Counted from the first letter of the stretch, positions 1-9,206 are shown. The stretch is DNA of 64,000 nt from Endozoicomonas sp. ISHI1 (GCF_024606225.1 NZ_JAGRPU010000005.1:141653-205652); one strand, 5' to 3'. The notes: generated from the sequence alone by a model not told the origin. A program made the numbers and translations.

Positions 1-1
1 C

Positions 2-460
2 TGCCTGGAGTTGAAGCCCGGCTGTGAAGAACAGCTGACGGCAAGAGTAAAGTGGCTGGGGACAAGGTTGGATATTCCCTTCTTGCACGAGCCTCTGATT
101 AAAAAACTGATGTTAAATAAAATTATCAGCCGCTTACCAGATAGTTTCAAAATGTCTGAATATGATCTGAAACAGGCAGGCTTAAATGAGCACTCATCGA
201 AACAACTGCTAATGGTACTCGGCACTCTCCACATGGCTTCTCTGAAGTCCCAGATAAGAGCCTTGAGCATTCCACAGGTGGGAGAAAGTCGTTCTGAAAA
301 ACTGGTAGCCCATTTCAAAAGCTGGAAAAAAATTCTTAATGCTACGCCTCAGGAAATAGCTGCTGTGGCTTTGATGTCCGTTGAGCAGGCTCGGAGAGCT
401 AAAAGCTATTTAAATGCTCCGAGCATCAGGGACTCTATTGAATGGTTTAGACGACCATGA
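2..460 (+). CDS. C-terminal part of a LigB-like NAD-dependent DNA ligase (5' end outside window)
   Basis: The reading frame is open from the first complete codon of the window and begins with Cys-Leu-Glu-Leu-Lys-Pro-Gly-Cys, so the gene starts upstream. The two cysteines followed by Glu-Gln-Leu-x-Ala-Arg and Trp-Leu-Gly resemble the segment of LigB-type ligases that follows the OB fold. After it come helix-hairpin-helix-like stretches (about residues 55-70, 85-105 and 110-135, for example IPQVGESRSEKLVAHF), which bind DNA in this family. The family seals nicks using NAD+. A TTG at position 11 is an internal codon here, not a start. The assignment rests on motif memory only; another HhH protein is possible. 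Confidence 0.6.
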   Translation, partial: CLELKPGCEEQLTARVKWLGTRLDIPFLHEPLIKKLMLNKIISRLPDSFKMSEYDLKQAGLNEHSSKQLLMVLGTLHMASLKSQIRALSIPQVGESRSEKLVAHFKSWKKILNATPQEIAAVALMSVEQARRAKSYLNAPSIRDSIEWFRRP

Positions 461-654
461 CTGTATTTCCGCCTTAAGCAGTCTCAAAAGCATCAACAAT
501 AAAAACCTCTCTGGCTTCCGGGCTGTCTCGTTCCGCAGCAGGATCATAATCTTATACGGGTTCATGCCGTTAAAAAACAATTACTGCGCTGATGCTCCCA
601 CTTAGATGAAGAGTGTCTTTTGATTGTTATCTTTATGAAAGGGCAGTGGCCAGA

Positions 655-2592
655 TCAAGGACTATCTTTATCATTGCATTTCAGGTCATCAAGCTTGCGT
701 TTTCGATGTATTCGTTTGTGATTCGACAGGGCTTTGAGACTGTCGCAAACCTTTCCGCATAGCTGCAGCTGGCTATCATCACCGGTCACCGTCACCTCAC
801 AGGTTTGTGGCCCACTGTGGGAGCTTCTTTTGTGATCCGACAACGCTTTGGGGCCATTGAATACCCTCCCGCATGGCAACAGCTGGCTATCTTCCCCGAC
901 CACGATGACGTCACAGGTTCGTGGACTCCTGTGGTACCTGTCTTTGTGATTTATCAGGGCTTGTTCATTCTTGCAGAGCGTTCTGCATGGTCGCTGCTGG
1001 CCACTTTTACCGACCACTGTCGCCTTACAGGTTTGTTCCCCGGTGTGGTATCTGATTTTGTGAGATGACAGTGATCGGGCATGCTTGAAGGTTTTCCCAC
1101 ATGGCCACTCATGGCCGTCGTCCCCGACCACAGTGATGTCACAGGTCTTTTGTCCATTGTGGTAAATGCTTTTGTGACAGTGAAGGGCATGGGTATTCTT
1201 GCAGACCGTCCCGCAAGGCCGCTGTTTGCCATCCTTCCCGAGCACGGTCATGTCACAGGTTTGTGGCTCTGAGTGGTAGATTGCTTTGTGATCCAACAGC
1301 GCTTTAGGGCCGTTGAAGACCATCCCGCATGGCCGCGGCTGGCCATCTTCCCCGATCGCAGCCACATCGCAGGTTCGTTGTTTTCTGTGGTATCTGTCTT
1401 TGTGATCGGTCAGGGCTCTGGCATTTTTACAGGACACACCACATGGTCGCTGTTGGCCATCCTCTCCGGCTACCGTGGCCTCACAGGTTCGTTGCCCGGT
1501 ATGGTATCTGCTTTTGTGACATAACAGAGATCGGACATGCTTGAATACTTTCCCACATGGCTGCTGATGGCCATCCTCCCCGAACACGGGCAATTCACAG
1601 GTTTGTTGCCCGCTGTGGTACATGTATTTGTGTGTGTAGAGAGCACGAGCATTCTTGCAGACTTTCCAGCATTGCCGCAGCTGACCATCCTCCTCGACCA
1701 CTATCACGTTACAAGTTGCTTTCCCGGCAGGAGCCGTTGTACTGGCTTCCCCTGCATCGACTGAGTTCAGGGCAACCCTGTCTGAGGCAACCCCGTCTGA
1801 GGCGACCCCTTCTAAAGAGTTGCAGCTATTCAAAGGAGCGTTTTGTCCGGGTGTTGCTACTGTCGAAACTCCTACAGAATCCAACGGCGATTGAGCTAAC
1901 CCCGTGCTAACGGTTGAGGATCGGAATTGACAAACGCCGTGACAGGGCTGGACGAAACAATTTAAACCTAAACTGTGCAAATGTTGATGAGGGTCTCCGT
2001 TACCGTTTCCAGAGTCAGAGCACACAAGACTGGTGCAATAGCCTGTGGCTAAGGTGGCATTCTGGCCGGACGATTCTGATGGCTGGCCCTGTTGCTGACA
2101 GGTTTGATGGTTATTTCCAGAGCCAAACATCATAGTGATGGTGGCAAACGGATGAAACTCACTCGCCTTTTGTTGTCCACTCGGGTTAAACGACGGTGAA
2201 CCGGGGTTCCAATAGTTCTGTAAAAGCCAACTGACAGTGACGGCCATTTCTACAGGTGACCACGAATAAGGTGTGATTTTTAGAGAGGCGCCTTTGGTTG
2301 TCAGGATTAGTTCGTAACCCACCAGCAGCTGGATGTTGTAGAGCCATTGCCATGAAATCGATTCAATATGTGTTGTTTTAACCCCGTATTCGCCCGATTT
2401 GTGTGGATTGTGATCAGGTGGCAAGCCTGATTCTGTATAACTGTTTACGTAGGCAATGACTGACGGGTTACCTGAGAATGTACGCCGGTCACGCATTATA
2501 GTGAAGCGCTGTTTCGTAGAACCTTTTTTCTGCTCAAGCTCGACAATATAACGTTCTGTCAATGGTTGGGTCTGGCAGTTGACAGAAAACAA
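655..2592 (-). CDS. Exported protein with nine tandem C2H2-like zinc-finger repeats
   Basis: The C-terminal half (about residues 293-632) holds nine 38-residue units of pattern C-x13-C-x12-H-x4-H, with conserved TC, GEDG, PCG, ALxxHK and YH. This is a C2H2-like finger with an enlarged Cys-Cys loop. The N-terminal about 150 residues match nothing I recognise, and a Ser/Gly/Gln-rich linker follows. The first standard start codon is a TTG at 2592, but the frame is open further upstream and encodes IKHSLFVAALLLLLF then SVNC, a typical signal or lipoprotein peptide. The natural start is therefore probably an ATT at 2634 or 2631, behind AGGGA. C2H2 arrays are rare in bacteria and usually bind nucleic acid or protein in eukaryotes. 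Export plus zinc fingers suggests a secreted host-directed protein; that is inference. Confidence 0.75.
   Translation of the reverse strand: MFSVNCQTQPLTERYIVELEQKKGSTKQRFTIMRDRRTFSGNPSVIAYVNSYTESGLPPDHNPHKSGEYGVKTTHIESISWQWLYNIQLLVGYELILTTKGASLKITPYSWSPVEMAVTVSWLLQNYWNPGSPSFNPSGQQKASEFHPFATITMMFGSGNNHQTCQQQGQPSESSGQNATLATGYCTSLVCSDSGNGNGDPHQHLHSLGLNCFVQPCHGVCQFRSSTVSTGLAQSPLDSVGVSTVATPGQNAPLNSCNSLEGVASDGVASDRVALNSVDAGEASTTAPAGKATCNVIVVEEDGQLRQCWKVCKNARALYTHKYMYHSGQQTCELPVFGEDGHQQPCGKVFKHVRSLLCHKSRYHTGQRTCEATVAGEDGQQRPCGVSCKNARALTDHKDRYHRKQRTCDVAAIGEDGQPRPCGMVFNGPKALLDHKAIYHSEPQTCDMTVLGKDGKQRPCGTVCKNTHALHCHKSIYHNGQKTCDITVVGDDGHEWPCGKTFKHARSLSSHKIRYHTGEQTCKATVVGKSGQQRPCRTLCKNEQALINHKDRYHRSPRTCDVIVVGEDSQLLPCGRVFNGPKALSDHKRSSHSGPQTCEVTVTGDDSQLQLCGKVCDSLKALSNHKRIHRKRKLDDLKCNDKDSP
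700..1716 (-). repeat. Nine tandem 114-bp units encoding zinc fingers
   Basis: The unit is 38 codons. Units 2 and 6, 3 and 7, and 4 and 8 resemble each other more than their neighbours (for example NGPKAL in 4 and 8, KHxRSL in 2 and 6, HKDRYHR in 3 and 7). This indicates that a four-finger block was duplicated as a whole. Confidence 0.8.
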
Positions 2593-2716
2593 TAGCAGTA
2601 AGAGCGCTGCTACAAAGAGTGAGTGTTTAATAATTCTATCCCTGCTTTCCGGTTTACAGAAAGGAAGGATAGATCAAGAAAATAAGTGTGCTTTCCCGTT
2701 AAAAGCCCATTAAAGC

Positions 2717-2839
2717 GCTTCTGCGATTCGACAGGGCTATGGCATAGTCGCAGACCGTCCTGCTTGACTGCTGCCAGCCATCCTCCCCGACTATGGTGAC
2801 GTCACAGTTTTTTTGACCGTTGTGGTATTTTCTTTTGTC
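2717..2839 (-). pseudogene. Orphan decayed zinc-finger unit upstream of the zinc-finger gene
   Basis: The minus strand encodes KYHNGQK then NCDVTIVGEDG, followed by RTVCDYAIALSNRRS, clearly the same 38-residue unit as in the downstream gene. The second Cys of the pair and both histidines of the next finger are gone, and a stop codon (near 2668) separates it from the intact gene. It is a relic of a longer or second array. The rest of 2635-3107 shows nothing else I can identify. Confidence 0.7.
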
Positions 2840-3107
2840 AACCGTTAAGGATACTGCATTTAAACTACAAAATAGAAAGGGTATATCTTTCGGGTCCAGA
2901 GCACATAGCTATTGGGGAATAGCCATTTATCTCGATTCATTCGGGCACATTGTCAATTAATACGAGCATGGTCAGGGTATTATTCTCAGTTAATTGGGGA
3001 TCAAAAAAAGGGGGGCTTTTTTGCAGGTAAAACGGACTTTATTTGCAAGCAGCTACAACCAGGCTTCATTCTGGAGTCACTTTTATCGTCAGATAAACGC
3101 CAGACAG

Positions 3108-3132
3108 AAAAAAGGCCGGATTTAATCCGGCC
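3108..3132 (-). terminator. Rho-independent terminator of the first pilin gene
   Basis: GGCCGGAT and ATCCGGCC form a perfect 8-bp stem with a 3-nt loop. Read on the minus strand it is followed by six T residues. It lies 20 bp past the pilin stop codon. Confidence 0.85.
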
Positions 3133-3151
3133 TAGTTGATGACAAATTTTA

Positions 3152-3604
3152 TTATGGACAAGCTGAAATAGTAGTGGTATAACCGGGATAATTCTGAACA
3201 GCATCTATAGCACATAAGTTATTTGCTCCCGCTGCACCAGTACAAAAAACCTGCCAGCTGGTTCCTACAGTGTCTGGACACATAGTCACCGTTTGACTAC
3301 CAAATGGACTTCCAGGTGTAATTACAATAGACGATTTGTCTGATGCTCCTGCACTTACTTTCCCTGCGGGACCAGGCACTGAATTTTCAGTAAGATCACA
3401 ATCAGCCAATGCGTGTGACTGTAAACAGATCGAAATAGCTGTTTTATAGGCGTTAGCTTCCTGAATAGCAGCGCTAGCAGTGGCATTACGGGTATAGTTC
3501 TGGTACTGGGGAATCGCCACTGCCGCCAGAATACCAATGATCGCTACTACGATCATCAGTTCGATCAGCGTGAAACCCAGCGTCCTGGACATCCATGTTT
3601 TCAT
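3152..3604 (-). CDS. Type IV pilin (major pilin-like)
   Basis: The start chosen is the ATG at 3604 ([10 protein letters not shown]), preceded by GAGG; it gives a short leader ending in Gly. The motif G^[18 protein letters not shown] is the classic class III signal: PilD-type prepilin peptidase cleaves after Gly and Glu5 is present. The hydrophobic alpha1 helix with AIPQYQNY follows. Near the C-terminus are cysteines ([11 protein letters not shown] and a final CP) that could form the D-region disulfide. The mature protein is about 140 residues, the normal pilin size. It is monocistronic with its own terminator and may be an alternative or minor subunit relative to the second pilin at 16.9 kb. 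Confidence 0.9.
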   Translation of the reverse strand: MKTWMSRTLGFTLIELMIVVAIIGILAAVAIPQYQNYTRNATASAAIQEANAYKTAISICLQSHALADCDLTENSVPGPAGKVSAGASDKSSIVITPGSPFGSQTVTMCPDTVGTSWQVFCTGAAGANNLCAIDAVQNYPGYTTTISACP

Positions 3605-3788
3605 CTCGTTATCCTCGGTCATTGAATAGTTGCCCAACGCCAAAACCCGGGGCCCCACAGGTCAGTCTCTAGCAACATGTTTCGGCGCTCATGACCAGAG
3701 CTTTAGGCTTTTAAGCCCGCTAATTTCTCGTGATTTTCAAGTGTGACCCGATAACCCCAATACAGACTTAGTTACAGAGGCGGCTATC

Positions 3789-4229
3789 GTGAAAAATCGC
3801 AACCTTTTCGATAATAAAAGACTCTCTCTTGCCGCTCGGGCCATAACCGTTGTGCTGGTGCTTGCATCCACTGCAGTCACCGGAGCTTTGAGTCTTCAGA
3901 CCATTTACCAAGGTGAAGTGGATCGCTATTTCGAGAAAGAACAGGGCTCGGAGCTGATGCTGATTATTCAATCGGGTCACCACACGCTCAAAACCACAGG
4001 CTCAGGAAAAGACAATTTCAGACCACTATTGAGCAGTGAATTGGGGCAATATCAGGATCATACCTTTGTTGGCTGGCATGCGGATTTCAAACAAATGACC
4101 CGGGGAGGTGGACTTCCTTTTTTAATGCTCTATGAAGTCAGCTATAAGAAAGGACGGACTCAAGAGTTTTTTTCCTACGAGGGTTTGCTGAATCCAAAGC
4201 TAATCGCCAGAGAGGTACATATTAATTAA
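3789..4229 (+). CDS. Hypothetical protein with N-terminal membrane anchor
   Basis: Translation probably starts at a GTG (MKNRNLFDNK). A single hydrophobic segment at about residues 18-37 (ITVVLVLASTAVTGAL) follows a positively charged N-terminus, so the protein is anchored in the inner membrane or exported. The remaining about 105 residues form a soluble domain with no motif I recognise. It is divergent from the pilin and convergent with the polyamine operon, with a shared hairpin downstream. Confidence 0.6.
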   Translation: MKNRNLFDNKRLSLAARAITVVLVLASTAVTGALSLQTIYQGEVDRYFEKEQGSELMLIIQSGHHTLKTTGSGKDNFRPLLSSELGQYQDHTFVGWHADFKQMTRGGGLPFLMLYEVSYKKGRTQEFFSYEGLLNPKLIAREVHIN

Positions 4230-4290
4230 TGAGGTGAAAGGCTCCATTCTGCCAGAAGCGTGGGGTCATTGATTCAAAGGGAATTGAAAC

Positions 4291-4322
4291 AGGATAGGTG
4301 CCATAAAATATGGGCCTATCCT
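4291..4322. terminator. Hairpin between convergent genes, probable bidirectional terminator
   Basis: AGGATAGG pairs with CCTATCCT, with an inner CCATA/TATGG stem. It sits between the stop codons of the convergent genes at 3789-4229 and 4337-5185. The T tracts on both sides are weak, so the call is moderate. Confidence 0.5.
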
Positions 4323-4336
4323 TTAACTATTTCCAA

Positions 4337-5185
4337 TTACTTTCTTTGAATAAAAATACTGACGAGAGCAAGTGCACCAGATCCTGCCATCAATAGTGTC
4401 GAAACCGCATTGAGCACCGGTGTTGAACCTTCCCTCATACGATCAAACAATGTAATCGTTAATGGGGAATCACTGCCTGCAAGAATTAATGTGGTATTAA
4501 AATTCTCGAAAGACATCAGAAAAGCCACAACCGCCGAGCCAATCACCGCTGGCTTTAACCAGGGCAGTGTAATCGTTGTGAATACCTCAAAACGGCTTGC
4601 ACCCAGGTTTAAAGCAGCTTCTTCCATTGCGGTATCCAGCTTTCTCAGTCGTGCTGAAATGACGAGTGTTGCCATAGTACTGATAAATACAAATTGTCCA
4701 AGAACAATAAGTGGCAGACCGGGCCTTAAAAACTCCAGATCGAGTCCATAACTGTCTTCTATCGTATTGGCGATGCCGCTACTGAAAGAAAGAATGGAAA
4801 TCCCGAGAATGACGCCCGGAATCACCAGTGGTAGCAACATCAAACTATAGAGAAACTGTTTTCCCCGAAAATCATATCGCTCAAACAACAGTGCATTAGT
4901 GATAGCTAAAGTGACGGACAGAATAGCAACAAACAGTGCGATCATGAGGCTAGTGATAATACTTTCCTGTATCGCACCGTCATGAAATAAGCCACGACGC
5001 TCTTTGTTGTCGGCAAAATACCAGTCCAGAGTAAACCCTTCCCACGGCAGGGAAGGAAATACACTGTCGTTCATTGAGAAAACGGCAACGACGACAAGTG
5101 GAGCCAAAAGAAACATAAAGAACAAGCATACATAAACCGTGTAGGTTTTCTGAAATGCTCTGCTTTGGGGAATACTCGGTATCAT
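4337..5185 (-). CDS. Polyamine ABC transporter permease (PotC/PotI type)
   Basis: This is an inner-membrane permease of 282 residues with about six hydrophobic segments, of the binding-protein-dependent MetI fold. The EAA loop (MEEAALNLGASRFEVFTTITLPWLKPAV) that docks onto the ATPase is intact at about residues 185-212. Length and order match PotC/PotI, the second permease of spermidine/putrescine importers. It is the last gene of the minus-strand operon, 10 bp behind the first permease. Putrescine versus spermidine specificity cannot be read from the permease. Confidence 0.88.
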   Translation of the reverse strand: MIPSIPQSRAFQKTYTVYVCLFFMFLLAPLVVVAVFSMNDSVFPSLPWEGFTLDWYFADNKERRGLFHDGAIQESIITSLMIALFVAILSVTLAITNALLFERYDFRGKQFLYSLMLLPLVIPGVILGISILSFSSGIANTIEDSYGLDLEFLRPGLPLIVLGQFVFISTMATLVISARLRKLDTAMEEAALNLGASRFEVFTTITLPWLKPAVIGSAVVAFLMSFENFNTTLILAGSDSPLTITLFDRMREGSTPVLNAVSTLLMAGSGALALVSIFIQRK

Positions 5186-5195
5186 GATCTATTTC

Positions 5196-6065
5196 TCAGG
5201 TTTCACTGGCTAATGCCTGTTTGAAGGACTGTTTGCTGAGCTTCAGTCCAAGCCAGACAATCAGCGACGACAGACAGAGCAATAAAACGCCAAAGGCTGC
5301 TCCCTGTTCCCAGTTAAAGCGGGTAATAAACTGGGTAAAAATCTGCTCGGTAAACCAGAGACTGTCTTTACCACCCAACAGTGTCGGTGTCAGATAATTA
5401 CCAAGGGTCAGCATAAAGACGACGATGCATCCTGATACGATGCCTGGTACAGCGTATGGAATAATGACTGTGCGAAGCACCGTGAAGTGGTTACCGCCCA
5501 GGTCATAAGCTGCTTCTACAAGGCTGTCGTCCATTCCTTCCAGGGTGCTGACCAGAGGCACTACCATAAAGAGCATGGAGGCATAAACGAGGCCCGTCAT
5601 AACAGTAATGTCGTTGTACAGCATCTCTACTGGCGCGTCCACCACTCCAATCCATTGCAGGAAGCCACTGACAACACCGCTCTCACGCAGCAAAATCATC
5701 CAGCCATAGGTTCGCACAAGTTCACTGACCCAGAATGGAATCAGACAGGCAAGAAACATCAGGTTCTTGTTTTTACCCTGGGCAATTTTGGCGATATACC
5801 AGGCAACCGGAAAGGAGATCAGTAATGTCAGGGCCGTAGCAAGTATGGACATCACCGCAGTGCGCAAAAATGTATTCCAATAGAGCGGCTCTGTGAAAAA
5901 CTCCCGATAATGAAGCAGGCTGAACTCATAAACACCGTAACTGACTCGCTCTCTCATTGAGATGCCCAACATATCCAGCTGTGGTAACAGAATCAGCAAT
6001 GTCAGCGTCAGCAGCAGTGGCATTAACAGCAGATAAAAAGAGAGTTTTCTACCAGTCATGGTCAA
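5196..6065 (-). CDS. Polyamine ABC transporter permease (PotB/PotH type)
   Basis: A 289-residue inner-membrane permease with six hydrophobic segments. The EAA motif VEAAYDLGGNHFTVLRTVIIP is at about residues 183-203. The N-terminal helix, long first periplasmic loop and WVSELVRTYGWMILL segment are typical of PotB/PotH. The start overlaps the ATPase stop by 4 bp, indicating translational coupling. It should form a heterodimer channel with the next gene product. Confidence 0.88.
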   Translation of the reverse strand: MTMTGRKLSFYLLLMPLLLTLTLLILLPQLDMLGISMRERVSYGVYEFSLLHYREFFTEPLYWNTFLRTAVMSILATALTLLISFPVAWYIAKIAQGKNKNLMFLACLIPFWVSELVRTYGWMILLRESGVVSGFLQWIGVVDAPVEMLYNDITVMTGLVYASMLFMVVPLVSTLEGMDDSLVEAAYDLGGNHFTVLRTVIIPYAVPGIVSGCIVVFMLTLGNYLTPTLLGGKDSLWFTEQIFTQFITRFNWEQGAAFGVLLLCLSSLIVWLGLKLSKQSFKQALASET

Positions 6066-7165
6066 GATTCTCTCTTTTTATTTGATAGAAAAATATTGCT
6101 CTGTTGCATATCCCAGGATAATGAGACTCTGTCTCCAGCCACCAGATCATTAAATTCTCGAGTCTGTGGCAACGAAACACTCAACTCTTGGGATGAATCG
6201 ATATCTTTCACCAGTATCTGGCTATTACCGCCATCAAAAAGAATATTTTCTACCTGACCATTAATATGGTTTTCAGACGTTACGCTCTGATCTCTCCGGA
6301 TATGAATGGCTTCCGGGCGGATAAACAAATCAACAGCGTCTCCTGCTTTAAGGTCTATTTTTGGAAACGCAGTTTTAAATTGCTGTCCGGCGTTAGATCG
6401 GATTATTGCCGTTTCACCAACAATAGACTCAACGATCCCGGCCACCCGATTGTTATTACCAACAAAACCAGCGACAAATGACGTTTTTGGCTCATAGTAA
6501 AGCGACTGCGGAGAGCCCACCTGTTCAAAACGGCCATGATTCATGACGGCTACCTGGTCCGACATAACCATTGCTTCAGATTGATCGTGGGTTATGTAAA
6601 TAAAGGTGGTACCAAACGCTTTTTGCAGTTTTTTTAACTCGACTTTCATTTGTTCCCGAAGCTTCAGGTCAAGAGCGCCAAGAGGCTCGTCCAGCAAGAG
6701 AACATCCGGTTCAAGCACCAGACATCGAGCAATTGCCACCCGCTGTTTCTGTCCACCGGAGAGTTGATTGACCGATTTTTTTTCAATACCCGGCAAACCA
6801 ATACGTTCCAGAACATCGGCAACTTTTTTATCCCTTTGCGGCTTTGGTACCCTGTTGCGCTTGAGTCCGTAAGCAATGTTTTCCCCAACATTCATCATGG
6901 GAAAAAGAGCCAGGTGCTGAAACACCATATTTACCGGACGCTTATTAGCCGGGATACCAGCCATCTTCTTTCCTTTTATCAGAATTTCTCCCTGATCAGG
7001 TTCAGAAAAACCGGCAAGCATTCTCAGCAGCGTGGTTTTGCCACAGCCAGAGGGGCCCAGTATGGAGAAAAAGAAGCCAGCAGGGATTTCAAGAGAAATG
7101 TCATTTACTGCCTGAAAACTGCCAAAGTGTTTGAAAACATTGCGGCATTCGAGATCGAAAGTCAT
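6062..7165 (-). CDS. Polyamine ABC transporter ATP-binding protein (PotA/PotG type)
   Basis: The protein powers polyamine import by ATP hydrolysis. Walker A is GPSGCGKTT, the signature is LSGGQKQRVAIAR, Walker B is VLLLDEPLGALD and the switch His is in YITHDQSEAM. A C-terminal TOBE-like domain follows (about residues 240-365). I chose the ATG at 7165 (MTFDLECRN); an ATG four codons upstream (7177) is also open but has its purine-rich stretch too close. It lies between the binding-protein gene and the permeases, the standard order. Confidence 0.9.
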   Translation of the reverse strand: MTFDLECRNVFKHFGSFQAVNDISLEIPAGFFFSILGPSGCGKTTLLRMLAGFSEPDQGEILIKGKKMAGIPANKRPVNMVFQHLALFPMMNVGENIAYGLKRNRVPKPQRDKKVADVLERIGLPGIEKKSVNQLSGGQKQRVAIARCLVLEPDVLLLDEPLGALDLKLREQMKVELKKLQKAFGTTFIYITHDQSEAMVMSDQVAVMNHGRFEQVGSPQSLYYEPKTSFVAGFVGNNNRVAGIVESIVGETAIIRSNAGQQFKTAFPKIDLKAGDAVDLFIRPEAIHIRRDQSVTSENHINGQVENILFDGGNSQILVKDIDSSQELSVSLPQTREFNDLVAGDRVSLSWDMQQSNIFLSNKKRES

Positions 7166-7250
7166 GAGGGTGTACATCCTGAAAAACCACCAGCCTCTGT
7201 CATATAACTCTCAGCAAAAAAACAGGACTGGCGGGTAGAGCTATAACTGA

Positions 7251-8321
7251 TTACTGTGCGGCTTTGATACGATCCAGCGTTTTTCCTTCGATGATTTCCA
7301 GGCCTGCAGGTACTGGCGGATACCACTTGATATTATCGAGACTGCTCTGGTTGTAGCTGATCTTATAGCTGTTGCTGAGCTGTTCGTTAACAAACTCTTC
7401 AGCACCGGCAGATGCGGTAAAGTTACCCGCAGCCTCGGTGATTTTGGCAGCAATCTCAGGCTGCATTACAAAGTTGATCCATTGATAAGCAGCTTCATCA
7501 TTCTTGCCTTTGGCGGGCAGGGCAAAGGTATCAATCCAGCCCAGTGCTCCAGACTCTGGTGGTACGAAGTTGATGCTGGTCGTTTCTTTATGCAGCTTCC
7601 AGCCGCCTGCATCCCAACCCATGGCCAAAGTGACTTCGCCACTGCGCAGCAGGTTAAGCAAAGCATCACCGCCTTCCCAGTAAGCTTTAACATTGGCTTT
7701 GCAGTTGATGAGCTTCTGCTCAACTTTGCCCAGAATTTCAGCGTATTTTTTCTGATCGTTGTAGGCTGCGAATGGGTCTTCGCCCATGGCAAACGCGAAA
7801 CCAATCAGGGTTGGACGCTTCAGGCGATAGGATACTTTGCCCTTGTAATCATCAGAGCAGAGGTCATTAAAACTGTAGCTGCTTTTGCTACCTGCAGTAT
7901 CGGTAATCAGACCGCTGGTACCCCAGATATGAGGCACACCGTACACATCACCGTTTATGGTGGTGTTGGCTTTGGTGGCGGACAGCATGGAAGGAATAAA
8001 CTGACCGGCATCGAGTTTACTGAGGTCAACAGGTTTATAAATTCGATATTCTTTCTGCGCACCGACAATACGATCCTGACTTGGCTGCACCAGATCATAA
8101 CCAGCACCGCGAGTAGCGCGAAGCTTGGAAATCATATCTTCGTTATTGGATTTGGTGACCTTAACGGTAATACCGGTTTCCTGTTCAAACTGATCAATCA
8201 CTTCCTGAGGCGCATAGCCTCCCCAGGTCAGAATTCTTAGTTCTTCCGCCTGTGCACTGGTGGTGAGCATGGCAACGGTGGATATGGTCAGCGCTAGCAG
8301 ACCTTTCATTGGTTTCAACAT
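7251..8321 (-). CDS. Periplasmic polyamine-binding protein (PotD/PotF family)
   Basis: First gene of the operon. A signal peptide of about 25 residues ends in AQA^EELRILTWGGY. The mature protein is an extracellular solute-binding protein of family 1 type with the PotD/PotF hallmarks WGGYAPQEVIDQFEQETGI near the N-terminus, GVPHIWGTSGL and AYWEGGDALLNLLRSGEV. Such proteins capture putrescine or spermidine and deliver it to the two permeases. AGAGG lies just before the ATG. The roughly 160 bp upstream are AT-rich and presumably carry the promoter. Confidence 0.88.
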   Translation of the reverse strand: MLKPMKGLLALTISTVAMLTTSAQAEELRILTWGGYAPQEVIDQFEQETGITVKVTKSNNEDMISKLRATRGAGYDLVQPSQDRIVGAQKEYRIYKPVDLSKLDAGQFIPSMLSATKANTTINGDVYGVPHIWGTSGLITDTAGSKSSYSFNDLCSDDYKGKVSYRLKRPTLIGFAFAMGEDPFAAYNDQKKYAEILGKVEQKLINCKANVKAYWEGGDALLNLLRSGEVTLAMGWDAGGWKLHKETTSINFVPPESGALGWIDTFALPAKGKNDEAAYQWINFVMQPEIAAKITEAAGNFTASAGAEEFVNEQLSNSYKISYNQSSLDNIKWYPPVPAGLEIIEGKTLDRIKAAQ

Positions 8322-8480
8322 GGAGCGCCTCTATGAGGTTTGTTATTGCTCACTATTGTTATGCAATTTTGTTACAGAAATGTTTCACTCGTTAAAACGA
8401 AGGTCAATAAAGATATGAGCCTGTTCATATTTATTTTAAAAATATGTGGCTGTTCAAAACCGCCTTATGAATTTTGCGGG

Positions 8481-8921
8481 TCAGGGTCTGGATGACACTG
8501 TACGTTCCCATGGGTTATATAACTGTACCTGGCACATACGCATATCGTTTGTATTTCGAGTAACTACAGTACAGTCATGCACCAAGCCTGTGACAGCTAT
8601 AAGCCCATCAATCACAGGCATAGGTGCGCCCTTTTTTTCAGATTCAGACTGGATACGCCCCCAAGCTATTGCCACCCCAAGATCTACAGGCAATATTCTG
8701 TGCTTGAAGCGCTCCATAAGATCAAACTCAAGCCAGGTTCGCAACTTATCCTGTCTTGTCGGCTCCTGGCATTTCCCTATTCCTTTTTCAATTTCTGCCA
8801 GAGTCAAAACACTCAAATAGAGCTTGTATTCCTCACAACTATCCATCCATTCAAGTACATGCTGATCAGGATTTTTTTTGAATGCTTCTGACAATACACA
8901 GGTGTCCAGTAAATACTTCAC
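8481..8921 (-). CDS. PIN-domain toxin of a Phd/VapC type II toxin-antitoxin pair
   Basis: A 146-residue PIN-domain ribonuclease. Acidic catalytic residues are visible in LLDTCVLSE (Asp6 and Glu11), LAEIEKGI and PVIDGLIAVT, and the terminal motif CTVVTRNTNDM is typical of VapC/FitB toxins. These enzymes cut RNA, often tRNA, and stop growth unless bound by the antitoxin. The start overlaps the antitoxin stop by 4 bp. All catalytic positions look intact, so the toxin is probably functional. Confidence 0.88.
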   Translation of the reverse strand: MKYLLDTCVLSEAFKKNPDQHVLEWMDSCEEYKLYLSVLTLAEIEKGIGKCQEPTRQDKLRTWLEFDLMERFKHRILPVDLGVAIAWGRIQSESEKKGAPMPVIDGLIAVTGLVHDCTVVTRNTNDMRMCQVQLYNPWERTVSSRP

Positions 8922-9172
8922 AGATCTTCATCCCTCGGAGTTTCTTTACTTCTGTCAAACACTTCAACATCAGCATCCGAAAAGGGAGATGCTTTTAGAA
9001 AGTCACTCAGACTATTCTCTGGTGCGGACATCTTTTGATAGTCTTCAAACGAAAGAATGACAGCCGCTTTATGCCCGTGACGGGTCACAAATTGCGGACC
9101 GTACTGGCGAGCCCTGTCCACGATATGACTAAACTTACTTTTAGCCTCTTGTAACTGCCATTGATTTTCCAT
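8918..9172 (-). CDS. Phd/YefM-type antitoxin
   Basis: The N-terminus MENQWQLQEAKSKFSHIVDRA and the stretch GPQFVTRHGHKAAVILSFEDYQKM are the Phd/YefM fold. It neutralises the adjacent PIN toxin with its disordered C-terminus and represses its own operon. I chose the ATG at 9172 because AGGAG lies six bases before it; an ATG six codons upstream (9190) is also open. Confidence 0.88.
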   Translation of the reverse strand: MENQWQLQEAKSKFSHIVDRARQYGPQFVTRHGHKAAVILSFEDYQKMSAPENSLSDFLKASPFSDADVEVFDRSKETPRDEDL

Positions 9173-9206
9173 TTCAATCTCCTGAATCATGACACACCTT
9201 AAAAAA

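Noticed and set aside
805..2135. Plus-strand open frames opposite the zinc-finger gene
   Set aside because: They repeat with the 114-bp unit of the minus-strand gene and have no independent features; the zinc-finger frame is clearly the coding one.
2912..3139. 75-codon plus-strand frame between the fossil zinc finger and the pilin
   Set aside because: It reads through the pilin terminator, has no ribosome-binding site and shows no recognisable composition.
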